Below, one piece after another: positions 38,138 through 46,646 of a stretch of DNA of 64,000 bases (position 1 is the first letter of the stretch; every line of letters begins with the position of its first letter). Source of the DNA: Natrinema sp. HArc-T2 (lineage in GTDB: Archaea > Halobacteriota > Halobacteria > Halobacteriales > Natrialbaceae); contig NZ_JBGUAZ010000002.1 in assembly GCF_041821085.1 (NCBI RefSeq), positions 186,001-250,000 of the forward strand, in the 5' to 3' direction. The notes under the pieces were generated by a model, which had not been told where the DNA came from, searched no databases, and was given only the letters and a program-made list of their open reading frames with translations. A program made the position numbers and the translations under genes.

Positions 38138-38386
38138 CTAGTTGGTCCGGCGGGTCGCGTCGATCGCGACGTAGGTGGCGTCAGTCTGTTCGACGAGCCC
38201 CTGACTCGCAAGCGAGTTGAGGACGCTCAGGATCGCCAGTTTCGGGAGCTCCAGCGACTGATGGAGATCGGTCGCGGTCGCGCCCTCGGCTGCCTCGAGG
38301 TAGAAGTAGACGAGTTTCGCCTGCGCGGAGTCGAGTTCGGACGGAAGGCCAGCCGGGTGAGCGGTGTCGTGGGTCAGTTCCATCAT
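38138..38386 (-). CDS. Small winged-helix DNA-binding protein
   Basis: An 82-residue protein when started at the ATG at 38384-38386 (MMELTHDTAHPAGLPSEL); a GTG 6 codons upstream or the next ATG are alternatives. The helix-turn-helix is seen in GATATDLHQSLELPKLAILS and VLNSLASQGLVEQTDATYVA, which resembles MarR/TrmB-type winged helices. There is no effector domain. A box A-like TTTATA (minus strand) near 38412 is about 28 nt upstream, so the message may be leaderless. Targets are unknown. Confidence 0.75.
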   Translation of the reverse strand: MMELTHDTAHPAGLPSELDSAQAKLVYFYLEAAEGATATDLHQSLELPKLAILSVLNSLASQGLVEQTDATYVAIDATRRTN

Positions 38387-38616
38387 CGTACCAACACAAA
38401 CCACGAACTGGTGTATAAATCTATGGGGTAGAAAGTATATAGTGGCTAGTCCATATTATGGTGGTTATATTTGTCAAAGGTGAGTGGTCACAAGTGTCAT
38501 GATCAGTACCACAACGCGTAGCGGTTCGATCTAGCTCGAGCGAGCCCTGCTCGCACGAGCACCTGAATGCGCTGTTCGACGGCGTGTTTAAGGGTTCGCC
38601 GCCGCAAAGAGACTGT

Positions 38617-39792
38617 ATGAGAAGCTTCCAGATCGGGACCTTATTTGGTATTCCGATCAAGCTAGATCTGACGTTCCTGCTGGTGCTCCCGCTGTTTGCG
38701 TATCTCATCGGGTCACAGATCGAGGAAGTCGCGGGACTGCTCAACGACGGGCTCACAGCGGGAATCGATATCGGGGCGATTAGCGCCGGCCTGATGCCGT
38801 GGGCCCTCGGGTTGGCTGCAGCGATCGGCCTGTTCATCGGCGTCGTCCTCCACGAGCTCGGACACTCGTTGACCGCTCGACGGTTCGGGTTTCCGATCGA
38901 CTCGATCACGCTCTGGCTGTTTGGGGGCATCGCCGCCTTCTCGGAGATGCCCGAGAACTGGCGACAGGAACTCACCATCGCCGTCGCCGGGCCGATCGTC
39001 AGTGTCCTGCTCGGCATCGGCTCCTACATGCTCTTTTCGGTGATCCCCGCGAGCATCAGCGGTGCGCGATTCGTCTTTGGATATCTGGCTATCCTCAACG
39101 TCGCACTCGCAATCTTCAACATGCTGCCCGCATTCCCGATGGACGGCGGGCGGGTCCTCCGGGCGCTGCTGGCTCGAAATCAACCATACGCGCGGGCGAC
39201 ACAGCAAGCCGCCAGCATCGGCAAACTGTTCGCCGTCGTCATGGGGCTGTTCGGCCTCTTCTCGCTCAACATCATCCTCATCGGCGTCGCCTTCTTCGTG
39301 TTCATCGCCGCCTCGAGCGAGGCCCAGCAGGTGACGATGAAAGCTGCCTTTCAGGATATTACCGTCAGCGACATCATGACGCCGGTGAGTGATCTCCACA
39401 CCGTCGACCCCGAGACGACGATCACGGAGTTGATCCAGCGGATGTTTACCGAGCGTCATACGGGATATCCAGTCGTCGAGAACGACGCGGTCGACGGCGA
39501 GCGCCTCGTCGGCCTCGTGACGCTGAGCGACGCCCGTGCAGTCGAGCCGGTCGAGCGCGATGCATACACCGTCGATGACGTGATGACGACGGACCTGGAG
39601 ACGATCACGCCAGATTCGGACGCGATGACGGCAATCGAGCGGATGCAGAAACACGATATCGGTCGCCTGCTCGTCGTCGAAGACGACGATCTCGTTGGGT
39701 TGATCTCGCGAACCGACGTGATGACCGCCCTCAATATCGTCCAACAAAGCGGTGCGGCTGCCTTCTCCGGTCGACCGCGAACGGCGGGCTGA
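38617..39792 (+). CDS. Site-2 protease (M50) with two CBS domains
   Basis: A 391-residue intramembrane metalloprotease; I start at ATG 38617 (MRSFQIGTLFGIPIKLD). The zinc motif VVLHELGHSLTARRFG (H79, E80, H83) and the third ligand region NMLPAFPMDGGRVLRALLAR (about 165-184) are both intact. Six or so hydrophobic helices span residues 15-235. The C-terminal 140 residues hold a CBS pair (VSDIMTPVSDLHTVDPETT and VDDVMTTDLETITPDSDA), which usually bind adenine nucleotides. This is the common haloarchaeal zinc protease-CBS arrangement. Substrates are unknown. Confidence 0.92.
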   Translation: MRSFQIGTLFGIPIKLDLTFLLVLPLFAYLIGSQIEEVAGLLNDGLTAGIDIGAISAGLMPWALGLAAAIGLFIGVVLHELGHSLTARRFGFPIDSITLWLFGGIAAFSEMPENWRQELTIAVAGPIVSVLLGIGSYMLFSVIPASISGARFVFGYLAILNVALAIFNMLPAFPMDGGRVLRALLARNQPYARATQQAASIGKLFAVVMGLFGLFSLNIILIGVAFFVFIAASSEAQQVTMKAAFQDITVSDIMTPVSDLHTVDPETTITELIQRMFTERHTGYPVVENDAVDGERLVGLVTLSDARAVEPVERDAYTVDDVMTTDLETITPDSDAMTAIERMQKHDIGRLLVVEDDDLVGLISRTDVMTALNIVQQSGAAAFSGRPRTAG

Positions 39793-39977
39793 GACGGGCT
39801 ACTGGAACCATTCTTGTATCGATCGCACGCGAGTTGCGTTCGACAGGCGACGTGGCAGGACACGATCACATAAATACGCACTGGTGACGGCTATCACGAG
39901 GGCCGGGAACACACCTGTTGCAGCGGAGGATGCTGCGAACAAACGGTTTAACCGTAGCCGGGGCTGACCCTGTATCG

Positions 39978-40997
39978 ATGCCACCGGCCATCGAGACTGT
40001 CGATCTCGTCAAAGAATATGGTGAGCTACGCGCCCTCCAGGAACTGTCGCTGACCGTCGAGGAAGGCGAGTTCTTCGGCCTGCTCGGCCCCAACGGCGCG
40101 GGGAAAACGACCTTTATCAACACGCTAGTCGGGTTGGTTCGCAAAACCGGCGGCGAAGCGCGGGTCTTCGGCTACGACGTCGAGGACGACTACCAGCAGG
40201 CCCGGGATGCGATCGGGGTGGCCCCCCAGGAGTTCAACGTCGATCGCTTCTTCCCCATCAAGGAAGTGCTGATGCACAAGGCCGGCTACCACGGGATTCC
40301 CGAAGACGAGGCCGCCGACCGGGCCGACGAGGTGCTCAAACGCGTCGGGATCTACGACAAGCGCAACGAACGCTTCGACTGGCTCTCCGGCGGGATGAAA
40401 CGCCGCCTGTTGCTCGCTCGAGCCCTCGTTACCGACCCCGACCTCCTGATCTTGGACGAACCGACTGCCGGCGTCGACGTCCAGTTGCGCCACGACCTCT
40501 GGGAACTCGTGACCGAACTCAACGAGGAGGGGACGACGATCCTCTTGACTACCCACTACATCGAGGAGGCCGAACGCCTCTGTGACCGCGTCGCGATTAT
40601 GAACGAGGGGCGGAAAGTGACCGTCGCGACCCCGGACGAACTGAAAGGGCGCGGGACGGACACGGTCACCGTCGGCCTCGAGTCCACACCACAGACAGCA
40701 CCCGAACTCGGGCCCTACGCACACGAGACGACGGTATCCGGGGATCGACTCGAGGTCCGCGTCGACGATGGCGGCTCGCTTGCCCCGCGATTGCTCAACG
40801 ACCTCGAGGCACGAGGCTACGAGATCGCCGACCTCGAGATCACTCGGACCTCGCTCGAGGAGATCTTCGTCGACCTGACCGAGCGCGAGGACCGCTCCGT
40901 GACCCGTTCGACAGCCGAGAGCGCAAGCGGCGATGACGAACCCGAAACGAGCGAGACGGACACCCCGCCGAAGCGAGAACAGGAGGGGGTCGCCTGA
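39978..40997 (+). CDS. ABC-2 type transporter ATP-binding protein
   Basis: A 339-residue DrrA/CcmA-like ATPase. The start is the ATG at 39978 (MPPAIETVDLVKEYGEL). Walker A GPNGAGKTTF is at about 37-46, the signature is WLSGGMKRRLLLARAL, and Walker B is DLLILDEPTAG, with the H-loop in LLTTHYIEEAERL. The last 110 residues form the accessory C-terminal domain of this subfamily, ending in an acidic tail. Its stop overlaps the ATG of a ruined permease gene (TGATG). The working membrane partner is most likely the intact permease at 41140. Confidence 0.93.
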   Translation: MPPAIETVDLVKEYGELRALQELSLTVEEGEFFGLLGPNGAGKTTFINTLVGLVRKTGGEARVFGYDVEDDYQQARDAIGVAPQEFNVDRFFPIKEVLMHKAGYHGIPEDEAADRADEVLKRVGIYDKRNERFDWLSGGMKRRLLLARALVTDPDLLILDEPTAGVDVQLRHDLWELVTELNEEGTTILLTTHYIEEAERLCDRVAIMNEGRKVTVATPDELKGRGTDTVTVGLESTPQTAPELGPYAHETTVSGDRLEVRVDDGGSLAPRLLNDLEARGYEIADLEITRTSLEEIFVDLTEREDRSVTRSTAESASGDDEPETSETDTPPKREQEGVA

Positions 40998-41109
40998 TGC
41001 TCTCGGTCGGCTTTCGTGCGCTGTTCCGGCACGAGATGCTCGAACGACCTCGAGAACGCCTCGTTCTCGATCCGTCACGGCCACTGGAACGGGTACATCC
41101 GGAAGCAGA
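40997..41109 (+). pseudogene. N-terminal remnant of the original ABC-2 permease
   Basis: The ATG at 40997 overlaps the ATPase stop. The first 15 codons (MLSVGFRALFRHEML) match the start of a haloarchaeal ABC-2 permease. About 60 codons are then missing. The reading frame shifts by one, and the next sequence (DLENASFSIRHGHWNGYIRK) matches residues 75-92 of the intact permease downstream (AFENASFSIFHGRWNEYIHE). After that, homology stops just before the start of the intact gene. It cannot make a working protein. Confidence 0.85.
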
Positions 41110-41139
41110 ACACTCGAGATTTCTTCACAGTGATCAAGC

Positions 41140-41907
41140 ATGAGCGTTGCCAGTAGACAGCTAAAGTCGCTAATCCGACGCGAAGTACTTCGATTCGTTA
41201 GACGTCCGTACAACACGTTCCTCCCCCCACTGATAACAAACGTTCTCTATTTCTCCGTCTTTGGGGTGATCCTCGGAAGTAGAATCGGGACGATCAGTGA
41301 TGTAACCTATATCCAGTTCGTTTTGCCCGGTCTGGTCGTACTGGGTGCCATATCGAATGCCTTCGAGAACGCGTCGTTCAGTATTTTCCACGGGAGGTGG
41401 AACGAGTACATCCACGAAGTCATAACATCACCGCTGTCGCACAGTTACACGGTTGCTGGATACGTGCTAGCGAGCGCACTTCGCGGCTTCATCATTGGTG
41501 GTCTGATAATCGGTGTTGGCTTTCTCTTTACGTCAATTCCGTTCGCTCACCCGCTCTACCTGATTAGCTTCGGTGTCGTAACTACGACACTCTTTGCCGG
41601 GCTTGGAGTTATCGGTGGACTGTTCGCAGAAGACTTTGACCACCTGACGGTCATGAACCAATTCCTTCTCCGACCACTGGTGTTCTTTGGAGGCGTTTTC
41701 TATTCATTAGACCAACTCAACGGGCTGGCCTACACCGCCTCACTGCTCAACCCGATGGTCTATATGGTCAATGGAGTCCGCTACGGAATGCTGGGGATGA
41801 GTGAGATAAACCCGAATACGTCTCTCGTCGTGCTTACAGCTGCGACCATCGTCGTTCTTTTCATCAATCTGTTACTATTCAAGCGAGGGGTTGGAATTAC
41901 TGATTAG
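41140..41907 (+). CDS. ABC-2 type transporter permease (intact, probably acquired copy)
   Basis: A 255-residue permease with six hydrophobic segments, opening MSVASRQLKSLIRREVLRFV. The family pattern NAFENASFSIFHGRWNEYIH, VMNQFLLRPLVFFGGVFYSL and SLLNPMVYMVNGVRYGMLG is complete. Codon use is distinctly more A/T-rich than the ATPase and than the permease remnants on both sides. It sits precisely between the two remnants of an older homologous permease, so it has most likely taken over the role of partner to the ATPase at 39978. The transported substrate is unknown. Confidence 0.9.
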   Translation: MSVASRQLKSLIRREVLRFVRRPYNTFLPPLITNVLYFSVFGVILGSRIGTISDVTYIQFVLPGLVVLGAISNAFENASFSIFHGRWNEYIHEVITSPLSHSYTVAGYVLASALRGFIIGGLIIGVGFLFTSIPFAHPLYLISFGVVTTTLFAGLGVIGGLFAEDFDHLTVMNQFLLRPLVFFGGVFYSLDQLNGLAYTASLLNPMVYMVNGVRYGMLGMSEINPNTSLVVLTAATIVVLFINLLLFKRGVGITD

Positions 41908-41936
41908 CAGAATCGTCTACTCTGCGAGCGTGATGC

Positions 41937-42203
41937 CCGCTGGTCTTCCTCGACGCGGTGTTTTACTCCCTCAAGACACTGCCGAGGAGTTGGCAGCAGG
42001 TCTCGTTGCTGAACCCGATGGTGTTGATGGTCGACAGCGTCCGATACGGCTTCCTCGGCTACTCGGATCTGGTGCAGGTCGCACCGGCCAGTTACGAGGG
42101 GATCGTCCCGCTGGTGTCGCTCGCTGCACTGACCGTGCTGACCGCGGTCGTCGTGGGAATCGACGTGTACCTGTTCAAGACCGGCTGCAGGCTGACGGAC
42201 TGA
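41937..42203 (+). pseudogene. C-terminal remnant of the original ABC-2 permease
   Basis: Eighty-eight codons starting PLVFLDAVFYSLKTLP match residues about 179-255 of the intact permease (PLVFFGGVFYSLDQLN) and end with YLFKTGCRLTD and a stop. The piece has the high GC of the host and no start codon of its own other than an internal GTG. With the fragment at 40997-41109 it represents the original permease, now lacking residues about 16-74 and 94-178. Confidence 0.85.
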
Positions 42204-42338
42204 TAGTCTCGGGCACGGGCCCATGAGGGCCGGTCGCGTTACGAGTGCGATCGGTGTCTGCGGCGTGTCGGTCGATATCTGAAGACAGAATCGGAATGGA
42301 ACGTAACCGTTTTGACTGCCATTGTGCCTGTGTCTCAT

Positions 42339-43040
42339 ATGGGCACAGATCAAGACGTCCTCGAGGAGTTGCTCGCCGGGAACCAGCGCCACGTTGCCGG
42401 CCTCGCCGACGACCACTTCGCCGACGTACAGGACGGCCAACAGCCTGACGTCGTCTCGATTTGCTGTTCGGACTCACGTGTGCCACAGGTCGACATGTGG
42501 GACGCCGACGAGCCCGGCACGGTCTTTACACCCAGTAACATCGGCAATCAGGTCTGGGACGAGGTCGACGGCGACCTGATTGTCAACGGCGGACTGCTGT
42601 ACCCGATCGCACATGCCGACACCGAGGTCGCAGCTATCGTCGGCCACACCGGCTGCGGTGCCGTCACTGCCGCCTACAACGTGGCGACCGGTGGCGACAT
42701 GCCCGGCCCGCAGGGCGTCGACAAGTGGGTCGACCTGCTCGTCCCGGTCGTCGAGGAGGCCATCGAAAGCGGTCAGGTCGACACCGACGCGGACGACGAG
42801 ACGGTCATCAATCAGCTCGTTGAGTACAACGTCGACACGCAGGTCCAGTTCTTACGCGAGGCCGCGGACGTCCCCGACGACGTCGCCGTCTACGGCTTCG
42901 TCTACGACTTCCAGGGAATCTACGGCGACGACGGCGGTCGCACGTATCTCGTCAACTACGACGGCGAGACGGAGCCGGACACGATCGCCGAACAGATCCC
43001 CGACGAGTACGCCGACGCAGTTCGTCGGCTACTCGCATAG
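42339..43040 (+). CDS. Carbonic anhydrase, beta class
   Basis: A 233-residue zinc enzyme that interconverts CO2 and bicarbonate. The start is the ATG at 42339 (MGTDQDVLEELLAGNQRH). The zinc ligands are in ICCSDSRVPQVD (C43, with D45-R47 forming the gating pair) and VGHTGCGAVTAAY (H103, C106). GDLIVNGGLLYPIAHADTEV is the usual segment before the histidine. It is cytoplasmic. The promoter lies in the 135 nt after the permease remnant. Confidence 0.94.
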   Translation: MGTDQDVLEELLAGNQRHVAGLADDHFADVQDGQQPDVVSICCSDSRVPQVDMWDADEPGTVFTPSNIGNQVWDEVDGDLIVNGGLLYPIAHADTEVAAIVGHTGCGAVTAAYNVATGGDMPGPQGVDKWVDLLVPVVEEAIESGQVDTDADDETVINQLVEYNVDTQVQFLREAADVPDDVAVYGFVYDFQGIYGDDGGRTYLVNYDGETEPDTIAEQIPDEYADAVRRLLA

Positions 43041-43130
43041 ACAGCATAGCAAGTGGGGACGCCACACGCCGGCGTCTCCTCCGGACCGAGCGTCGGTACC
43101 GTTTTGCTGATCGCGTCGAAACGACATCAC

Positions 43131-43349
43131 ATGCGACAGTATCTCGAGTCAGATCTCGGCTTCTACTACGCCGTCGGGGCCTTCGTCATCGCAGTATTTG
43201 TACTCGGGATGGCAGCGGTTGCCATCATCGATCCCGACGGCGTCGGCACCGTCGAACTCGTCGGGCTCGCGGGCGGCTTCTTCGTGTTTATGCTGGTGTA
43301 CTTCATCTCAGTCTCGGTCCAGCGACTCGAGGACGGCGAGAACGTCTGA
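43131..43349 (+). CDS. Small two-helix membrane protein
   Basis: A 72-residue protein starting at the ATG at 43131 (MRQYLESDLGFYYAVGAF). Two hydrophobic helices (about 12-34 and 42-62) are joined by IDPDGVGTVELVG, and the tail is charged (VQRLEDGENV). It resembles small haloarchaeal membrane proteins of unknown function. It may be cotranscribed with the carbonic anhydrase 90 nt upstream. Its stop codon's last base is the first base of palindromic element A. Confidence 0.7.
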   Translation: MRQYLESDLGFYYAVGAFVIAVFVLGMAAVAIIDPDGVGTVELVGLAGGFFVFMLVYFISVSVQRLEDGENV

Positions 43350-43429
43350 GACGGACTCCTGTCAGTCAGTGCCGGTGAGACCGCGACCCGCACCGCGGGT
43401 GCACCGATACATCGGTACAGCAGACCTAT
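43349..43429 (+). repeat. 82-bp palindromic element, copy A
   Basis: It reads ACGGACTCCTGTCAGTCAGT, then GCCGGTG, then the inverted pair ACCCGC-ACC-GCGGGT, then GCACCG, and ends TACAGCAGACC-TATGA. Nested arms (CGGTG/CACCG) give an extended hairpin. It starts on the last base of the TGA stop of the upstream gene and lies 206 nt before the cold-shock gene. The rest of 43430-43635 holds only the cold-shock promoter region. Confidence 0.85.
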
Positions 43430-43635
43430 GAGATGACCTGCGGTCGCAGTCCACCGGCGCACCCACACGGCGCTCGCGAACACTCCGGCACTACCTGACG
43501 GGAACCGTATGACAACAGCCCGTATGGAAAGTCGGAAATCGGCAAAAATCGACAGAGAGCGCCTGTAGCGACCGATTTATTAGTCTGATACGAGTCGGTG
43601 GGTTTATCCGTCCCCGAGCGTTCTATTTAGAAGCA

Positions 43636-43830
43636 ATGGCGAAAGGAACCGTTGATTTCTTCAACGACACTGGCGGCTACGGATTCATCGAGACTGAGGA
43701 CGCGGACGACGACGTTTTCTTCCACATGGAAGACATCGGCGGCCCGGACCTGGAAGAAGGACAGGAGCTCGAGTTCGACATCGAGCAGGCCCCTAAGGGC
43801 CCGCGCGCGACGAACGTCGAGCGCCTGTAA
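43636..43830 (+). CDS. cspA: Cold-shock protein, CspA family
   Basis: A 64-residue single cold-shock domain, opening MAKGTVDFFNDTGGYGFIET. RNP1-like GGYGFIE and RNP2-like DVFFHM are present, and the end is NVERL as in other haloarchaeal Csps. It is unusually acidic, as expected in a halophile, and should bind single-stranded RNA or DNA as a chaperone. A TTTATTAG box about 60 nt upstream is a promoter candidate. Confidence 0.95.
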   Translation: MAKGTVDFFNDTGGYGFIETEDADDDVFFHMEDIGGPDLEEGQELEFDIEQAPKGPRATNVERL

Positions 43831-43975
43831 GGCGGAATTCGTACGGTATCGACTCTTGACTGCAGTATTTTACACCCCTGAGCGACAGCCCCGTCATCGA
43901 TGACGACACACCACGAGAGCTTCTAGCGGTTAGTGTATCGACACGATACTAGATACGTCCAGCAACAGATCGTCT

Positions 43976-44101
43976 ATGACGATTCTGACGACGCTGGGAG
44001 CCACCGAGTTCGCCATCCTGCTGTTCAACCTCGTCCTCGTCTGTGGAACCATCGGCGGGCAGTGGTATCTCCTCGCGAGGCTTCGACGGCTGATGTCGTA
44101 A
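43976..44101 (+). CDS. 41-residue single-span membrane protein
   Basis: A short open frame, MTILTTLGATEFAILLFNLV to LLARLRRLMS. One hydrophobic helix (about 10-32) is followed by a positively charged tail, a typical single-span orientation. Codon use is in line with real genes (third-position C/G). I know of no named family. An imperfect palindrome (TAGTGTATCG/CGATACTA) lies about 30 nt upstream. The call rests on hydrophobicity and codon bias alone. Confidence 0.45.
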   Translation: MTILTTLGATEFAILLFNLVLVCGTIGGQWYLLARLRRLMS

Positions 44102-44156
44102 AACGCGGCCAGCGACCGACCCGGACGATTTTGTGGCTCCGGTACCGACTCGGAGT

Positions 44157-44522
44157 ATGACCGATCCAGTCCTGCGACGGAGCGACGAGATCGAATACGA
44201 ACCGGTCGACGCCGCCGACGGTCTCGAGAAGGGCGTCCTGCTCAACGACGACCACGGCGCGCCGAACTTCGCGATCCGGCGGTTCGTCCTCGAAGCCGGC
44301 GGCGAAGTGCCGAAACACACCAACGAGGTCGAACACGAACAGTACGTCCTCGAGGGTGCGTATACGGTGGGCATCGGCGACAAAACCCACGAGGTCGAGG
44401 CCGGTGACTCGTTGCTCATTCCCGCGGGCACGGTCCACTGGTATCGCAACGACGGCGACGAGCCGGGAGCGTTCATCTGTGCGGTGCCCCACGGCGACGA
44501 CCAGATCGAGTTGCTCGAGTAA
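44157..44522 (+). CDS. Cupin-domain protein
   Basis: A 121-residue single-domain cupin. I start at the ATG at 44157 (MTDPVLRRSDEIEYEPVD). Motif 1 shows EVPKHTNEVEHEQYVLEG, with likely metal ligands H and E. Motif 2 shows AGDSLLIPAGTVHWYRN, with the second histidine. Such small cupins may be metal-dependent oxygenases, isomerases or sensors, and nothing here selects one. It lies 95 nt upstream of the iron-uptake cluster but before the iron operator. Confidence 0.85.
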   Translation: MTDPVLRRSDEIEYEPVDAADGLEKGVLLNDDHGAPNFAIRRFVLEAGGEVPKHTNEVEHEQYVLEGAYTVGIGDKTHEVEAGDSLLIPAGTVHWYRNDGDEPGAFICAVPHGDDQIELLE

Positions 44523-44597
44523 CCTGTCGTTCGGACGGCCACTCGCATCCTGCCGATCGCTGCCAACACGTCTGACAATCGCAACGACTAAACGTCT

Positions 44598-44613
44598 TTT
44601 AGGCACACCTAAA
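44598..44613 (+). promoter_or_regulatory. Iron-type operator 1 (TTTAGG-N4-CCTAAA)
   Basis: TTTAGG-CACA-CCTAAA ends 4 nt before the ATG of the siderophore permease. The same dyad with spacer CCAG or TCAG precedes both binding-protein genes. Such a TTAGG/CCTAA dyad fits DtxR/IdeR-type iron repressors, which haloarchaea possess (SirR/Idr). The repressor assignment is inference. Confidence 0.8.
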
Positions 44614-44617
44614 GACA

Positions 44618-45736
44618 ATGGCAGAAGCGCAGTCGACCGACGGGAGAGTGTCCGTCCGGGAACGGGAGGGACGAGGCGGCTGGGTGACGTGGCGGCTCGT
44701 CCTCTTTTGTCTCGCGGGCATGGCCGTTACCGTCGTCGCCGGACTCGTCCAGGTGAGCTTCGGGGAGTATTCGATGACGATCAGCGAAGCTTGGCATGCA
44801 GTGTTCAACCCCAACGTGCTGTTCAACCTCTACGCCTGGTCGGCGTTCTTGTTCGGGACTGAACTCCCGGAGATGAGTACCGCGAGCATCGTCGTCTGGA
44901 ACCTTCGGCTGCCGCGGGTGTTCGTCGGTATCATCGCCGGTGCGACGCTTGCGGTCTCGGGAGCGATCTTCCAGGCAGTGACACGAAACGAACTGGCGAG
45001 CCCGTTCGTGCTCGGCGTTAGCTCCGGCGCGGGGTTCGCCGTCCTGGCGACGCTGGTCGTCTTCAGCGGCCTCTCGCCGTTCCTGCCGCTGATCGCCGCG
45101 CTGGGTGGGACGGTCGCGTTCGTGGTCGTCTATACGATCGCCTGGAAGGGTGGGACGAGCCCCGTCCGGCTCGTGCTCGCGGGCGTGATCGTCAACATGG
45201 TCTTCCAGTCGCTCCAGCAGGGGCTGTTCTTCTTCGCGGACGATCTGGGCGTCGTCCAGACGGCGGTCGCCTGGCTCACCGGTTCGCTGACGGGCACCGG
45301 CTGGGACGAAGTCCGGATCGCGATCGTCCCGGCGATCATTTCGATCGCAATCGCCGTCGCCGGCGCACGGCAGTTGAACGTGCTCTTGCTGGGCGAACGC
45401 ACCGCGCAGTCGCTCGGCATGCGCGTCGAGCGCGTCCGGTTTTTCCTCTCGGCGGTCGCAATCTTGGCCGCCAGCGTCGCCATCGCCGTCGCGGGCATCG
45501 TCAGCTTCTTCGGCCTCGTCGTCCCGCACATCGTTCGGAACACGGTCGGCGGCGACTACCGGCGGCTGATGGTCGGCTGTCTCTTCGCTGGCCCCGCACT
45601 GTTGGTCACCGCCGATGTCGGCGCACGGCTCGCGCTGAGCGGTACCCAGTTGCCCGTCGGCGTCGTAACCGGCCTGCTCGGCGGCCCGTACTTCCTCTAT
45701 CTGATGCGCAAACAGCAGTCAATGGGTGAGTTATAA
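44618..45736 (+). CDS. Ferric-siderophore ABC transporter permease (FecCD/BtuC family)
   Basis: A 372-residue permease of the FecCD family with about nine membrane helices after a soluble 20-residue start. Landmarks are LRLPRVFVGIIAGATLAVSG, ELASPFVLGVSSGAGFAVL, ARQLNVLLLGERTAQSLGM and ASVAIAVAGIVSFFGLVVPH, the last contacting the ATPase. It forms a homodimeric channel for an iron chelate. The stop overlaps the ATPase ATG (TAATG). Operator 1 abuts the start, so expression should respond to iron. Confidence 0.93.
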   Translation: MAEAQSTDGRVSVREREGRGGWVTWRLVLFCLAGMAVTVVAGLVQVSFGEYSMTISEAWHAVFNPNVLFNLYAWSAFLFGTELPEMSTASIVVWNLRLPRVFVGIIAGATLAVSGAIFQAVTRNELASPFVLGVSSGAGFAVLATLVVFSGLSPFLPLIAALGGTVAFVVVYTIAWKGGTSPVRLVLAGVIVNMVFQSLQQGLFFFADDLGVVQTAVAWLTGSLTGTGWDEVRIAIVPAIISIAIAVAGARQLNVLLLGERTAQSLGMRVERVRFFLSAVAILAASVAIAVAGIVSFFGLVVPHIVRNTVGGDYRRLMVGCLFAGPALLVTADVGARLALSGTQLPVGVVTGLLGGPYFLYLMRKQQSMGEL

Positions 45737-46599
45737 TGGCACGCACACAGCAGGACACGACCCGAGAACAGGACCGGATCACCGACGGCGACGGCGTCGC
45801 CGTCGAGAGCGCACTGATCGGCGACGACCTCGAGCTCACGTATCCGACGATCGACGAGACGATCGTCGACTGTGCACGCATCGACATCCCCGAAGGAGCA
45901 GTGACCGCGCTTGTCGGGCCGAACGGCAGCGGAAAGAGTACGCTCCTGAAGGCGCTCTCGAACCATCTCGAGCCAGTCACCGGCAACATCGAAATTCACG
46001 GTGATCCCCTCGAGTCGTTCAGTCAGAAGGAACTGGCACGCGAGCTGGGCGTGCTCTCGCAGGAAAACGACTCGCTGGGCTCGATCACCGTCGAGGATCT
46101 CGTCTATCACGGTCGCTATCCGCATCGCAGCTTCTTCGAGAGCGTCTCAGACGAGGACCACGACGCGGTCGAGCGCGCGATCGAACTGGCGGGGATCGAC
46201 GACCTCCGTGAAACCGAACTCGGCCAGTTGAGCGGCGGCCAGAAGCAACTGGCCTGGATCGCGATGGTGCTGGCACAGGACACGGACGTGCTGTTGCTCG
46301 ACGAACCGACGACCTACCTCGACGTCCATCACCAGTTCCGCGTCCTCGAGACGATCCGCCAGTTGAACGAACAGAAAGGCGTCACCGTCGCCGTGATCCT
46401 CCACGACATCTCGCAGGCGGCGCGCTTCGCCGACTATCTGATCGCGATGTGCGACGGCGAACTCTACGATTGGGGGCCGCCCGAGGAGGTCGTGACCGAA
46501 CAGCTCCTTGCCGACGTCTTCGGCATCGAAGCGACCGTCAGGTACGAACCGGAACTCCAGGTTCTTCCGAAGCGGTCGCTGCCGAATAGCCGGTCGTAG
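45736..46599 (+). CDS. Ferric-siderophore ABC transporter ATP-binding protein
   Basis: A 287-residue ATPase of the FecE/BtuD type. Walker A GPNGSGKSTL lies at about 61-70 and the signature is QLSGGQKQLAWIAMVL. Walker B is DVLLLDEPTTYLDVHHQ, and the switch histidine is in ILHDISQAARFAD. The first 30 residues are a variable acidic extension. Translational coupling to the permease is likely from the one-base overlap. It energises uptake with the neighbouring binding proteins. Confidence 0.94.
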   Translation: MARTQQDTTREQDRITDGDGVAVESALIGDDLELTYPTIDETIVDCARIDIPEGAVTALVGPNGSGKSTLLKALSNHLEPVTGNIEIHGDPLESFSQKELARELGVLSQENDSLGSITVEDLVYHGRYPHRSFFESVSDEDHDAVERAIELAGIDDLRETELGQLSGGQKQLAWIAMVLAQDTDVLLLDEPTTYLDVHHQFRVLETIRQLNEQKGVTVAVILHDISQAARFADYLIAMCDGELYDWGPPEEVVTEQLLADVFGIEATVRYEPELQVLPKRSLPNSRS

Positions 46600-46626
46600 C
46601 GGCACCGTTCGGAACGTTTTTATATT

Positions 46627-46642
46627 TTTAGGCCAGCCTAAA
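46627..46642 (+). promoter_or_regulatory. Iron-type operator 2 (TTTAGG-N4-CCTAAA)
   Basis: TTTAGG-CCAG-CCTAAA lies 4 nt before the ATG of the first binding protein. It directly follows a TATATTT box that should be the core promoter, so a bound repressor would block initiation on a nearly leaderless message. Confidence 0.85.
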
Positions 46643-46646
46643 CACG

